This document shows, in pieces, positions 1 to 7,654 of a stretch of 64,000 nt of DNA. The stretch is from positions 4,402,001 to 4,466,000 of the forward strand of contig CP109468.1 in NCBI GenBank assembly GCA_036227345.1, given 5' to 3'. Under the pieces are notes generated by a model. The model was given only the letters and a program-made list of their open reading frames with translations, was not told the DNA's origin and ran no database searches. Source of the DNA: Streptomyces sp. NBC_01463 (lineage in GTDB: Bacteria > Actinomycetota > Actinomycetes > Streptomycetales > Streptomycetaceae). Position 1 is the stretch's first letter; each line of letters begins with the position of its first letter. Position numbers and translations under genes: made by a program.

Positions 1-675
1 CGGGTGGGCGCCCCGGTGGCCCGCCCGTCCGCCGTCCTGTGCGTGGGGCAGAACTACGCGGCCCACGCGGCCGAGTCCGGCAGCGAGCCGCCGGCCGCCC
101 CGATCATCTTCTTCAAGCACCCCAACACCGTCGTCGGCCCCTACGACGACGTGCTGATCCCGCCCGGCGCCGAGAAGGTGGACTGGGAGGTCGAACTCGC
201 CCTCGTCATCGGCACCCGTGCCGCGTACCTGGAGAGCGCCGAGGACGCCGCCCGCCACATCGCCGGCTACGCCGTCTCGCACGACGTCTCCGAGCGGGCC
301 TACCAGCTCGACGTCTCGGGCGGTCAGTGGTCCAAGGGCAAGTCCTGCCCGACCTTCAACCCCCTCGGCCCCTGGCTCGTCCCCGAGGCCGACCTGCCCC
401 GAGGTCCCCAGGCACTGACCCTGCGCAGCCGCGTCAACGGCGAGGGCAGGCAGGACTCCTCCACCGCCGACATGATCTTCGGCGCGCACGAGCTGGTCCG
501 CCACCTCAGCCACTACCTGACGCTCGAACCGGGCGACGTCATCAACACCGGCACCCCGCAGGGCGTCGCGCTCTCGGGCCGTTTCCCCTATCTCGCGGCC
601 GGCGACGTGGTCGAGCTGGACATCGACCACCTCGGCCACCAGCGCCAGCGCATGCGGGCCACCCCGGCCTCCTGA
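1..675 (+). CDS. Fumarylacetoacetate hydrolase family protein, 5' end cut by window edge
   Basis: This is the catalytic part of an FAH-family enzyme. The family hydrolyses, decarboxylates or isomerises small keto acids in aromatic and sugar-acid breakdown, using a Mg or Mn ion. Visible are the opening motif CVGQNYAAHAAE, the metal-ligand stretch VDWEVELALVIG with two Glu, SHDVSERAYQ, a lysine in WSKGKS and the closing INTGTPQGVAL. The frame is open to the first base, and full-length relatives have roughly 60 more residues before CVGQNY, so the GTG at 4 is probably not the true start. An SDR dehydrogenase and a FadR-type regulator follow on the same strand, suggesting a small catabolic operon. 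The substrate cannot be read from sequence. Confidence 0.88.
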   Translation, partial: RVGAPVARPSAVLCVGQNYAAHAAESGSEPPAAPIIFFKHPNTVVGPYDDVLIPPGAEKVDWEVELALVIGTRAAYLESAEDAARHIAGYAVSHDVSERAYQLDVSGGQWSKGKSCPTFNPLGPWLVPEADLPRGPQALTLRSRVNGEGRQDSSTADMIFGAHELVRHLSHYLTLEPGDVINTGTPQGVALSGRFPYLAAGDVVELDIDHLGHQRQRMRATPAS

Positions 676-713
676 GATTCCCGCGCGCAGCGCCACGGCA
701 GCACAGCACCGCA

Positions 714-723
714 TACGTACGTA
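714..723. promoter_or_regulatory. TACGTACGTA palindrome in the FAH-SDR gap
   Basis: A perfect 10-base palindrome lies in the 67-base gap, 19 bases before the SDR start codon. It could be an operator for the FadR-type regulator encoded two genes downstream, since those regulators bind short palindromes near their target genes. This is inferred from position only; ten-base palindromes also occur by chance. Confidence 0.25.
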
Positions 724-742
724 CGAAGGACGGCGAACACCC

Positions 743-1558
743 ATGGCAGAGCAGACGGCAGACACGGCGGCGGGCACCCCGGCGGGCGCGGCAGGGGAGT
801 TCGGCTCACTCACCGCGGCGGTGACCGGCGGCGCCTCCGGCATCGGACTGGCCACCGCCACCGCGCTCGCCCGGCGCGGAGCCACGGTCGTCGTCCTCGA
901 CCTGCGCACGGACCGGCTGCCCGAGGGGCTGCACGGCGAGAGCTGCGACGTCACCGACCGCGCGTCCGTGGACGCGGCCCTCGCCTCCGTCGGCGAGCGC
1001 TTCGGTCGCCTCGACATCCTCGTGAACAACGCGGGGATCGGCGCCCAGGGCACCGTCGCCGACAACGACGACGCCGAATGGCACCGCGTCCTCGATGTGA
1101 ACGTCGTCGGCATCGCCCGCGTCACCGCCGCGGCCCTGCCGCTGCTGCGCGCCTCCCGGCACGCCGCGATCGTCAACACCTGCTCGATCGCGGCCACCGC
1201 GGGCCTGCCGCAGCGCGCCCTCTACAGCGCCAGCAAGGGTGCCGTGCTCGCCCTCACCCGGGCCATGGCCGCCGACCACGTCCGCGACGGCATCCGCGTC
1301 ACCTGCGTCAACCCCGGCACGGTGGACACCCCTTGGGTCGGCAGGCTGCTCGAATCGGCGGCCGACCCGGCGGCCGAGCGCGCGGCACTCGAAGCCCGTC
1401 AGCCGACCGGGCGGCTCGTCTCCGCCGAGCAGGTCGCGAGCGCCGTCTGCTACCTGGCGAGCCCGCTCTCCGGCGCCACCACCGGCACCGACCTCGCCGT
1501 CGACGGCGGCATGCAGGGCCTGCGGCTGCGGCCCGAGGGGACCGGGAACGACCGGTGA
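743..1558 (+). CDS. SDR family NAD(P)-dependent oxidoreductase
   Basis: Classical short-chain dehydrogenase of 271 residues, acting in the cytoplasm on an unknown alcohol or ketone. The Rossmann motif TGGASGIG is at about 28-35, an acidic residue in VVLDLR favours NAD, NNAG is at 95-98, and the catalytic set is Ser148, Tyr161 and Lys165 (YSASK). The C-terminus has the usual TGTDLAVDGG. The first 20 residues are an Ala/Thr/Gly-rich extension before the fold. A GAAGGA-type ribosome site precedes the ATG. It lies between an FAH hydrolase and a FadR-type regulator, consistent with a catabolic role in sugar-acid or keto-acid use. Confidence 0.9.
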   Translation: MAEQTADTAAGTPAGAAGEFGSLTAAVTGGASGIGLATATALARRGATVVVLDLRTDRLPEGLHGESCDVTDRASVDAALASVGERFGRLDILVNNAGIGAQGTVADNDDAEWHRVLDVNVVGIARVTAAALPLLRASRHAAIVNTCSIAATAGLPQRALYSASKGAVLALTRAMAADHVRDGIRVTCVNPGTVDTPWVGRLLESAADPAAERAALEARQPTGRLVSAEQVASAVCYLASPLSGATTGTDLAVDGGMQGLRLRPEGTGNDR

Positions 1559-1677
1559 GCACCGGCAGCGTGCGCGCTCCGCGGGAGCCGGGCGCGCCCA
1601 AGGGCCGCAAGGCCCGGCTCGATAGACTGCGCCGCAGGTGCGCGGTCCCGCCACCGCCCACTGCCGCAGGAGGCCGG

Positions 1678-2376
1678 ATGCCGTCGGAAGAGTCCGCCGG
1701 CTCCTCCCAGTCGCCGGAGCCTCCCCGGCAGGTGCTGGCCGACACCGTGTACGAGGCGATCAAGGCCATGGTCATGGACCATGAGATCGCCCCGGAGGCC
1801 CGGGTCGGGATCGACGCGCTGGCCCGCACCCTGGCGGTCTCGCCCACTCCGGTACGCGAGGCGCTGGCCCGGCTCGAATCGGACGGCCTGGTCGTCAAGC
1901 GGTCCCAGGCGGGCTACCGGGCGACCGCGCTGCTCACCTCCCAGGGGCTGGAAGAGCTGTTCGACATGCGGCTGCTCCTGGAGCCCGAGGCGGCCGCGCT
2001 GGCCGCCCGGCACGCCGACGAGGCCCGGCTCGACCGGCTCGAACAGCTCCAGGAGTCGATGCGCAGCCTGCCGGGATCCGGCGACAGGTACGCCGTCTAC
2101 CGGGAGTTCGCCGCCCTCGACCAGCGCTTCCACGAGACCGTGGCCGAGGCCGCGGGACGTCCTCTGCTGTGCGACGCGGTGGAACGTCTCCACTCGCACC
2201 TGCACATCTTCCGGCTGAGCAGCATCCCGGGCGCGGGCGAGCCCACCCATGCCGAGCACGACCGGATCGTCCGGGCCATCCTGCGCCGCAGCCCCGAGCG
2301 GGCCGCCGAGGCCATGACCGACCATCTGCGGAGCAGCCTGGAGCGCCAGCGCGGCCGCCGCGGCCGGCCGGCCTGA
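1678..2376 (+). CDS. GntR family transcriptional regulator, FadR (FCD) subfamily
   Basis: DNA-binding regulator of 232 residues. An N-terminal winged helix (about 18-85) carries VSPTPVREALARLESDGLV, typical of GntR recognition helices. It is followed by an all-helical FCD ligand domain with metal-binding-type His residues (FHETVAEAA, LHSHLHIF, HAEHDRIV). The frame stays open far upstream, but the ATG at 1678 is chosen because AGGAGG sits at 1668-1673 and the upstream part overlaps the SDR gene. A TAGACT -10-like hexamer near 1623 suggests its own promoter. It probably controls the preceding FAH and SDR genes in response to a carboxylic acid; the ligand is unknown. Confidence 0.9.
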   Translation: MPSEESAGSSQSPEPPRQVLADTVYEAIKAMVMDHEIAPEARVGIDALARTLAVSPTPVREALARLESDGLVVKRSQAGYRATALLTSQGLEELFDMRLLLEPEAAALAARHADEARLDRLEQLQESMRSLPGSGDRYAVYREFAALDQRFHETVAEAAGRPLLCDAVERLHSHLHIFRLSSIPGAGEPTHAEHDRIVRAILRRSPERAAEAMTDHLRSSLERQRGRRGRPA

Positions 2377-2414
2377 ACGGGCCGGGCGTCGCCTGCCCCG
2401 GACGGGTCATGACA

Positions 2415-2452
2415 GAGGCCCCGGGTCCGACCGTCGTCGGACCCGGGGCCTC
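2415..2452 (+). terminator. Strong hairpin after the FadR-type gene
   Basis: A perfect 17-base-pair stem (2415-2431 with 2436-2452) with a CGTC loop starts 38 bases after the stop codon. There is no T-run after it, as is common for Streptomyces terminators. It likely ends the FAH-SDR-FadR transcript. Confidence 0.75.
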
Positions 2453-2465
2453 GTGTGCGTTCAGG

Positions 2466-2506
2466 TCGGGGGAAGCGGCATCGGGGGGACAAGCCGCTTC
2501 CCCCGA
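2466..2506. other. Second long hairpin in the intergenic region
   Basis: A perfect 14-base-pair stem (2466-2479 with 2493-2506) encloses a 13-base loop. It begins only 14 bases after the preceding terminator hairpin. It could be a back-up terminator or part of a structured RNA; nothing more can be seen. Confidence 0.4.
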
Positions 2507-2789
2507 TGAGAACAGGCCCTACCAGCCCTCGCCGCGATCGGGGGAGGCCGCGGCGAGGACCCCACAGAGAGGTCCTGTTCCTCGCCCCTCGGATTCCTGC
2601 CAGATCCCCGGGGGCTCGTTCTCCATGCTGCCTTGCCGCATAAGCCGCGGGGGCGGGCGAAGGACCCCGATCACCGGGTCCTTGGTCCTTAAAGACCGTA
2701 TGTGTGATCGGAAACAGCAGGCGGATACGGCCATGTGTACGGATAGACTCGCCCGACCGCACAGGGGATCGAAGGGGAGTCAGGGGCTG
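2507..2789. other. Non-coding stretch with a weak promoter-like site
   Basis: No convincing gene is present. An 8-base-pair hairpin (2660-2667 with 2676-2683) is followed by a comparatively AT-rich section. A TAGACT -10-like hexamer near 2743 may drive the small membrane peptide gene; no clear -35 element matches it. Confidence 0.35.
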
Positions 2790-2954
2790 ATGGTGCAAGC
2801 GAAGAAGATTGCTCTCTACTTGATAGTCGTCTTCGTGCTCTACACGATCATCACGTCCCCCGCCCGGGCCGCGGACCTCGTCCAGGTAGGGTTCGAGGGC
2901 GTTTCGAGTGCCGCACAGGGCGTCGGCGACTTCATGTCCGAGCTCGTGAAGTAG
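2790..2954 (+). CDS. Small conserved membrane peptide (54 residues)
   Basis: The product is an N-terminal hydrophobic helix (IALYLIVVFVLYTI, about 7-20) after two lysines, then a short amphipathic tail ending in FMSELVK. It may be a single-pass membrane peptide or a secreted peptide cleaved after ARA. The frame runs far upstream, but ATG 2790 is preferred: GGGGAGTCAGGGG lies just before it and the upstream translation looks non-coding. I recall near-identical small proteins in other Streptomyces but know no function. The stop lies 10 bases before the Dabb gene, so the two are probably co-transcribed. Confidence 0.75.
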   Translation: MVQAKKIALYLIVVFVLYTIITSPARAADLVQVGFEGVSSAAQGVGDFMSELVK

Positions 2955-2964
2955 GAGTACCCCC

Positions 2965-3258
2965 ATGATCCGCCATCTGGTCCTGTTCAAGCTGAACGAC
3001 GGCGTCGAGCGGGAGGATCCGCGGGTCGTCGCGGGCGCCGCCGCCTTCCGGGAACTGCCGGACAAGGTGCCCGGGCTGGAGTTCTGGGAGTGCGCCTGGA
3101 ACATCACCGACCGGCCGATCGCGTACGACTTCGCCATCAACTCCGCGGTCGCCGACGAGGCCGCGCTGAAGAGCTACATCGAGCATCCGGCCCACCAGGC
3201 GGCCGCCGGGCAGTGGCGTGAATTCGCCACCTGGGTGATCGCCGACTACCCGTTCTGA
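2965..3258 (+). CDS. Dabb family (stress-responsive A/B barrel) protein
   Basis: A 97-residue protein matching the Dabb fold, a ferredoxin-like dimeric alpha-beta barrel. Characteristic are the opening MIRHLVLFKLNDGV, the central WECAWNITDRPIAYDFAI and the closing YIEHPAHQAA. Family members range from plant stress proteins to polyketide cyclases such as olivetolic acid cyclase, but most bacterial ones are unassigned. It follows the small membrane peptide closely and ends in a terminator. The fold call is firm; the function is unknown. Confidence 0.85.
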   Translation: MIRHLVLFKLNDGVEREDPRVVAGAAAFRELPDKVPGLEFWECAWNITDRPIAYDFAINSAVADEAALKSYIEHPAHQAAAGQWREFATWVIADYPF

Positions 3259-3275
3259 CGCCTTCGGCCCTGCGA

Positions 3276-3308
3276 GCCCCTCACCACGATGGTGAGGGGC
3301 TTTTCTTT
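3276..3308 (+). terminator. Rho-independent terminator after the Dabb gene
   Basis: An 11-base-pair perfect stem (3276-3286 with 3290-3300), a CGA loop and the run TTTTCTTT. It is a textbook intrinsic terminator 17 bases past the stop codon. Confidence 0.9.
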
Positions 3309-3437
3309 GTGTTTAAACCGATTCAGGGTCAACACGGCGCTATGGGGTGCTTGCACATAGTGGACATGTCTTGTGATGCTATGACCGCTTTTGAAGGATG
3401 AGTTGACCGAAGTTGACCGCAAAGGGGTGGCGTCATC

Positions 3438-4352
3438 GTGCCGGCCAGTACAGCGCCTCAAGTGCCTCCCCAGACCGTCCAGGCCGTCCAGGCCACCCGG
3501 ACGCCGTCCCCGGCGGCGGCAGAGACGGCCCAGACAGTCCAGACGATCCAGACCGAGACGCCCGATGACACGGTCGCGCCCGCCAGGACCCGGGGCGCGG
3601 ACACCAGGGCGCTCACCCAGGTGCTCTTCGGCCGCCTCCAGGGGCTGGAGGCGGGCACCCCGGAGCACGGCAGGGTCAGGACGGCCCTGATCGAGGCCAA
3701 CCTGCCGCTCGTGCGGTACGCCGCCGCGCGGTTCCGCAGCCGCAACGAGCCGATGGAGGACGTCGTCCAGGTCGGCACGATCGGCCTGATCAACGCCATC
3801 GACCGGTTCGACCCCGAACGCGGCGTCCAGTTCCCCACCTTCGCGATGCCGACCGTGGTCGGCGAGATCAAGCGGTACTTCCGGGACAACGTGCGGACCG
3901 TCCACGTACCGCGCCGGCTGCACGAGCTCTGGGTCCAGGTCACCGGCGCCACCGAGGACCTGACGACCGCTCACGGCCGCTCCCCCACCACCGCGGAGAT
4001 CGCCGAGCGGCTGAAGATCTCCGAGGACGAGGTGCTGGCCTGCATCGAGGCCGGCCGCTCGTACCACGCGACCTCGCTCGAAGCCGCCCAGGAGGGCGAC
4101 GGGCTGCCCGGCCTGCTCGACCGGCTCGGCTACGAGGACCCGGCGCTGGCCGGGGTCGAACACCGCGACCTGGTCCGGCACCTGCTCGTACAACTGCCCG
4201 AACGCGAACAGCGGATCCTGCTGCTGCGCTACTACAGCAATCTGACGCAGTCCCAGATCAGCGCCGAACTGGGAGTCTCCCAGATGCACGTGTCAAGGCT
4301 CCTGGCCCGAAGCTTTGCCCGACTGCGATCCGCAAACAGGATCGAGGCGTAA
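3438..4352 (+). CDS. sigF: RNA polymerase sigma factor SigF (SigB/F/G group)
   Basis: Group 3 sigma factor of 304 residues. SigF of S. coelicolor acts late in spore maturation and pigmentation. Region 2 is seen as [18 protein letters not shown] and [16 protein letters not shown], region 3 around [11 protein letters not shown], and region 4 ends with [21 protein letters not shown], the -35 recognition helix. The first 60 residues are a Thr/Ala/Pro-rich extension. The GTG start gives the MPASTAPQ opening I recall for SigF. A close paralogue, sigN-like, follows 234 bases downstream, as sigF and sigN neighbour each other in S. coelicolor. Activity is probably held by a partner-switch anti-sigma factor not encoded beside it. 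Confidence 0.92.
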   Translation: MPASTAPQVPPQTVQAVQATRTPSPAAAETAQTVQTIQTETPDDTVAPARTRGADTRALTQVLFGRLQGLEAGTPEHGRVRTALIEANLPLVRYAAARFRSRNEPMEDVVQVGTIGLINAIDRFDPERGVQFPTFAMPTVVGEIKRYFRDNVRTVHVPRRLHELWVQVTGATEDLTTAHGRSPTTAEIAERLKISEDEVLACIEAGRSYHATSLEAAQEGDGLPGLLDRLGYEDPALAGVEHRDLVRHLLVQLPEREQRILLLRYYSNLTQSQISAELGVSQMHVSRLLARSFARLRSANRIEA

Positions 4353-4499
4353 CCGGATCGGGTAGACCGATCCTCGGGCGCCCCTCGCGGACCAAAAGCC
4401 GCACACCCCTTGTTAACTGCGCAGACACCCCCAGAACTTGTCGACAAGTCACTACAGCGTGTTGCCGACATGTGACATTCTGCGGGAACCGCGTTTGCC

Positions 4500-4533
4500 G
4501 CAGCCTCCCCTCCGGTATTCAGGTGGAGGCTGC
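4500..4533. terminator. Hairpin between sigF and sigN
   Basis: A 9-base-pair perfect stem (4500-4508 with 4525-4533) with a 16-base loop and no T-run. It may end the sigF transcript or lie in the sigN leader. It suggests that the two sigma genes are not one simple transcription unit. Confidence 0.4.
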
Positions 4534-4586
4534 GTTCCTCCGATGGTCGCGGCCACCGCGACCGTCCGCGACCTCAAGGGGGTGGC

Positions 4587-5453
4587 ATGTCCGCAGAACA
4601 GGGCAGCTCGAAGGTGCTCACGCTCACGAAGAGCGCACCCGCACCCGTTGTGCTCACCAGCTCGTCGGAAGCCATCGACACCCGCACGCTGTCCCGCTCC
4701 CTGTTCCTGCGGCTCGCCGCGCTGGGTCCCGCACCGGGCCCCGACGGAACGGACAGTCCGGAGCGCGCCTATGTGCGGGACACACTCATCGAGCTCAACC
4801 TGCCGCTGGTGCGCTACGCCGCGGCACGGTTCCGCAGCCGTAACGAACCCATGGAGGACATCGTCCAGGTCGGCACGATCGGCCTGATCAAGGCGATCGA
4901 CCGGTTCGACTGCGAACGCGGCGTGGAGTTCCCCACGTTCGCGATGCCCACCGTCGTCGGCGAGATCAAGCGCTTCTTCCGCGACACCTCGTGGTCGGTG
5001 CGGGTGCCGCGCCGGCTCCAGGAGCTGCGGCTCGCCCTCACCAAGACCAGCGACGAGCTCGCCCAGAAGCTCGACCGCTCGCCGACCGTTCCCGAGCTGG
5101 CCAAGGCGCTCGGCGTCTCCGAGGAGGACGTCGTCGACGGCCTGGCCGTCGGCAACGCCTACACCGCCTCCTCGCTGGACTCGCCCTCACCCGAGGACGA
5201 CGGCGGCGAGGGCTCGCTGGCGGACCGGCTGGGGTACGAGGACGCGGCGCTGGAGGGCGTCGAGTACCGCGAGTCGCTCAAGCCGCTGCTGGCCAAACTC
5301 CCGGCCCGCGAGCGCCAGATCATCATGCTGCGGTTCTTCGCCAACATGACCCAGTCGCAGATCGGCGAGGAGGTCGGCATCTCGCAGATGCACGTCTCGC
5401 GGCTGCTGACCCGCACGCTCGCCCAGCTCAGGGAGGGGCTCATCGCCGACTGA
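4587..5453 (+). CDS. sigN: RNA polymerase sigma factor SigN (SigB/F/G group)
   Basis: Second SigB/F/G-type sigma factor, 288 residues, largely identical to its upstream neighbour in region 2 ([17 protein letters not shown]) and region 4 ([20 protein letters not shown]). It diverges in the first 60 residues, in region 3 (WSVRVPRRLQELRLAL) and in a Ser/Asp-rich insert (SLDSPSPEDDGGEG). In S. coelicolor SigN controls genes in a subapical stem compartment of aerial hyphae. The call as sigN rather than another paralogue rests on its position beside sigF. A GGGGG-type ribosome site precedes the ATG. The pair looks like a tandem duplication that diverged in promoter or partner recognition. Confidence 0.82.
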   Translation: MSAEQGSSKVLTLTKSAPAPVVLTSSSEAIDTRTLSRSLFLRLAALGPAPGPDGTDSPERAYVRDTLIELNLPLVRYAAARFRSRNEPMEDIVQVGTIGLIKAIDRFDCERGVEFPTFAMPTVVGEIKRFFRDTSWSVRVPRRLQELRLALTKTSDELAQKLDRSPTVPELAKALGVSEEDVVDGLAVGNAYTASSLDSPSPEDDGGEGSLADRLGYEDAALEGVEYRESLKPLLAKLPARERQIIMLRFFANMTQSQIGEEVGISQMHVSRLLTRTLAQLREGLIAD

Positions 5454-5481
5454 CCCGGAAGCCGGGACCCGAGGGTTCCGA

Positions 5482-5498
5482 TTTGACGGTCCGTCAGA
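5482..5498. promoter_or_regulatory. 17-base operator-like palindrome before the lipoprotein gene
   Basis: The site contains TGACGG-T-CCGTCA, a perfect inverted repeat centred on one base, extended to TTTGACGGTCCGTCAGA. It ends 12 bases before the lipoprotein ATG. It matches a site ahead of the igr-like operon (42231-42247) at 15 of 17 positions, which suggests the same TetR-type regulator family. Confidence 0.5.
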
Positions 5499-5510
5499 CA
5501 CACTGGCGCG

Positions 5511-6371
5511 ATGCGACGTCAGACATGGGTCAGGTCCGGCCGCCGGGGCACCGTGCTCGCCGCCTCGGCGGCCGTGCTGTGCCTGGGCGGTGCGCTGACA
5601 GGCTGCGGCGACCGGGCGGGCGGCGAGGGCTACACGGCGGTCGGCGCCGCCGGTGCGGGCCCGGGGAGGACGCCGTCGGGTGCGGTGGCGCCCTCGGGGA
5701 AGGTCACGCTGGTCCCGCTGGACGGGGCCGGCGGCACGAGCGGGACCGGGGACCCTTCGGACTCCTCGCCCTCCGCCGGAAGCCCGGACAGTGCGGGCGG
5801 TGCGGGCGGTACGGGTGCCGGCGGCGGTACGGGCGGCTCCGGGGCGGACACGGCGCGGCCGGGAGCCTCCGGCAGTCCGGCACGGACCTCGGGCGGCGCG
5901 TCCGGCAGCACCGGAACGGCCGGCGGCACCCCGTCAACCGGTTCCGCGGCCGGAAGCGGGACCGGAACCAGTTCCTCCGGCGGGTCCACGGGCGGATCTA
6001 CCGGATCGACCGGGTCCACCGGCCCCGCATCCCCCTCCGCACCCGGCTCCACCGCTCCCGCCGGCCCCGCCGTCCTGAAGGTCGGCGCGCCCGTGCGCGC
6101 GGCGGCGGACGAGCGGTGGTGCGAGAAGGTGACCGTGGAGTTCCGCAACACCGGCGGCTCACCGGTGCGTTCGGGCACCGTCACCTTCGCCACGCACATC
6201 ATCGGCGGGCTGGGGATCGACTGGGCGACCCGGGAATCGACAGCGCCGCTGCCCGCACCGATCGGCGCGGGAGCGGCGCTGAAGAAGACGTACACCGTCT
6301 GTGTGGACGCCTGGCGGGTGCCCCTGGGCATGCATGTCGATACCCGGGACGTCACCGCCGTCTGGAAGTGA
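5511..6371 (+). CDS. Ser/Gly/Thr-rich lipoprotein
   Basis: A 286-residue exported protein. A basic N-terminus and hydrophobic core end in the lipobox ALTGC, so it is probably lipid-anchored on the outer face of the membrane. Residues from about 75 to 190 are a low-complexity Gly/Ser/Thr/Pro linker that could span the wall. The last 100 residues form a compact domain with two cysteines (RWCEKVTVEF and TYTVCVDAW) that probably form a disulfide, and beta-strand-like segments such as VEFRNTGGSPVRSGTVTF. The domain is not recognised. The gene lies just after sigN and behind a palindrome, so it may be developmentally or catabolically controlled. Confidence 0.82.
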   Translation: MRRQTWVRSGRRGTVLAASAAVLCLGGALTGCGDRAGGEGYTAVGAAGAGPGRTPSGAVAPSGKVTLVPLDGAGGTSGTGDPSDSSPSAGSPDSAGGAGGTGAGGGTGGSGADTARPGASGSPARTSGGASGSTGTAGGTPSTGSAAGSGTGTSSSGGSTGGSTGSTGSTGPASPSAPGSTAPAGPAVLKVGAPVRAAADERWCEKVTVEFRNTGGSPVRSGTVTFATHIIGGLGIDWATRESTAPLPAPIGAGAALKKTYTVCVDAWRVPLGMHVDTRDVTAVWK

Positions 6372-6401
6372 CGGGTGGGTGCGGAGTGACCGGAGGGCCG
6401 G

Positions 6402-6614
6402 TCAGCCGAGCGCGAGCCAGGCGACCGCGCCGAGCACGACGATCACCGCGACGACCGCGGCGATCATCCCGGTCCTCGGTCCGGACGACACGGCGGCGGG
6501 CTGCTGCCTGCGCTGCGGCTCGCCCTCGTCGACGAAGGCGCGGAACATCTGGGTGTTGCCTGCCGGGTCGCTGTTGCCCTCGGGACCCTGCGGGGCGTGG
6601 GGGTTGTGTGCCAT
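6402..6614 (-). CDS. Small single-pass membrane protein (70 residues)
   Basis: A hydrophilic Pro/Gln-rich N-terminal half (starting MAHNPHAPQ) is followed by one transmembrane helix near the C-terminus (MIAAVVAVIVVLGAVAWLAL). The N-terminus probably faces the cytoplasm. The frame is open upstream, but the ATG at 6614 gives a product with normal codon use; the longer version adds only atypical Arg/Gly-rich sequence. It converges with the lipoprotein gene, with a 30-base gap. No function is known to me. Confidence 0.7.
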   Translation of the reverse strand: MAHNPHAPQGPEGNSDPAGNTQMFRAFVDEGEPQRRQQPAAVSSGPRTGMIAAVVAVIVVLGAVAWLALG

Positions 6615-7033
6615 GTCGCAGGACCCTAGCGAACTCGGCGGAAGGGCCCAACCCCCGGGGCGGTGAAGGCGCGAGGCCATAACCGGGGAAGCGGTGAAGG
6701 AGCGGTGCCGATGCCGCCGCGTCCGCCGGCCCCGGCACCGGGCCCGCGACGGCGGGGATCCACCAACCAGCCCGCACCCGCGTGCAGTTGACGGATCACC
6801 CCGCCGTGACGCCCGCCCCGCACCCGTATATGTGCGCGAAGGGCCGCCGAGGTGCGCGCGACGGGGCGTCGCACGTACGTCCCGCGGAACTCGGCAGCCC
6901 GCCCCGAGCCACCGCATCCCGACCCCGGTGTGGCAGGAGACACACCTGCCACTCCTGTGGCGCACACGCTGGGCGTTTGACCCGCGCCCTACACAGCCTT
7001 TTGCGTTCCTTTACTTATGCAAGGCACTTTTCG
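6615..7033. other. Intergenic region upstream of the MarR gene
   Basis: No convincing gene is present; open frames here have poor codon use. The last 60 bases (TTTTGCGTTCCTTTACTTATGC) are unusually AT-rich for the window and probably hold the promoter of the marR-exporter transcript, next to the operator-like repeats. Confidence 0.4.
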
Positions 7034-7077
7034 TTTGCCTGCAGCAACCAACGGCTTCTATGGTTGCCCTAAGCAAC
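7034..7077. promoter_or_regulatory. Twin operator-like inverted repeats before marR
   Basis: Two similar 15-base inverted repeats are seen: TTTGC-CTGCA-GCAAC at 7034-7048 and GTTGC-CCTAA-GCAAC at 7063-7077, with centres 29 bases apart, about three helical turns. MarR regulators usually bind such sites near their own start and repress themselves and the adjacent exporter, so these are probable binding sites of the next gene's product. Confidence 0.6.
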
Positions 7078-7094
7078 AAGATGACCGGTGCGAG

Positions 7095-7631
7095 ATGTCT
7101 GGGGGTCCCGTGGCCGCACGGAGTCAGTACGAAGAACTGGCCCGGCAGCTCAGCGCCATCGGCGCCGTCAAACGGGGACTCGCCCGCATCCTGCCCGCCG
7201 AGTGCCCTGCCGGCTCCGCCGCCGTGCTGGCTCTGCTGAGCCAGCACGGGGAGATACGGATCAGCAGACTGGCCGAGCTCCTCGCAGTCGACATGTCGGT
7301 GACCAGCCGGCACGTCGCTCACGTGGCGGAACGCGGCTGGATCGAGCGGTCCCCGGACCCGGCGGACAAGCGCTCCCGGATCCTGCGGCTGACCCCCGCG
7401 GGCGAGGGCGTGCTCGGCGAACTGAACCGGCGGACGACCGAGATGTTCGCCCACCACCTCGAGGATTGGTCCGACGAAGAGGTCGGGCAGCTCAACACGT
7501 TGCTGGCCCGGCTGCGCGACAGCTTCTCCTGTCGCGGCTCCGGCGGGTGCGTCCCCGGAAAGCACAGCGGCGACTGCCGCTCCCGGCACACCGACAGCCA
7601 CAACGGCTCGTACACCCGTACACCCGTGTAA
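7095..7631 (+). CDS. MarR family transcriptional regulator
   Basis: A 178-residue winged-helix regulator. The HTH region ISRLAELLAVDMSVTSRHVAHVAERGWIER is followed by the wing SPDPADKRSRILRLTPAG, with the Asp-x-Arg signature of the MarR wing. The last 35 residues are Cys/Ser/Gly-rich with three cysteines (SFSC, GGC, GDC), an unusual tail that might sense redox or metal. The ATG at 7095 lies just after a double inverted repeat; a GTG at 7110 is an alternative start. The MFS exporter begins 23 bases downstream, so this is very likely its repressor. Confidence 0.88.
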   Translation: MSGGPVAARSQYEELARQLSAIGAVKRGLARILPAECPAGSAAVLALLSQHGEIRISRLAELLAVDMSVTSRHVAHVAERGWIERSPDPADKRSRILRLTPAGEGVLGELNRRTTEMFAHHLEDWSDEEVGQLNTLLARLRDSFSCRGSGGCVPGKHSGDCRSRHTDSHNGSYTRTPV

Positions 7632-7654
7632 CAGAAGCAAAGACAAGGATTTAA

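Noticed and set aside
2169..2789. Long N-terminal extension of the 54-residue membrane peptide
   Set aside because: The upstream part of the frame spans the terminator hairpins and the FadR gene, and translates to atypical sequence.
3309..3330. GTTT...GGGTCA upstream of sigF as a SigB-type promoter
   Set aside because: Spacing is 12 bases and the -10 lacks the TAY end, so it does not fit the consensus.
6694..7239. Plus-strand open frame of 181 codons before and overlapping marR
   Set aside because: Very Arg/Pro-rich shadow-type translation with no ribosome site; it overlaps the marR start and operator repeats in another phase.
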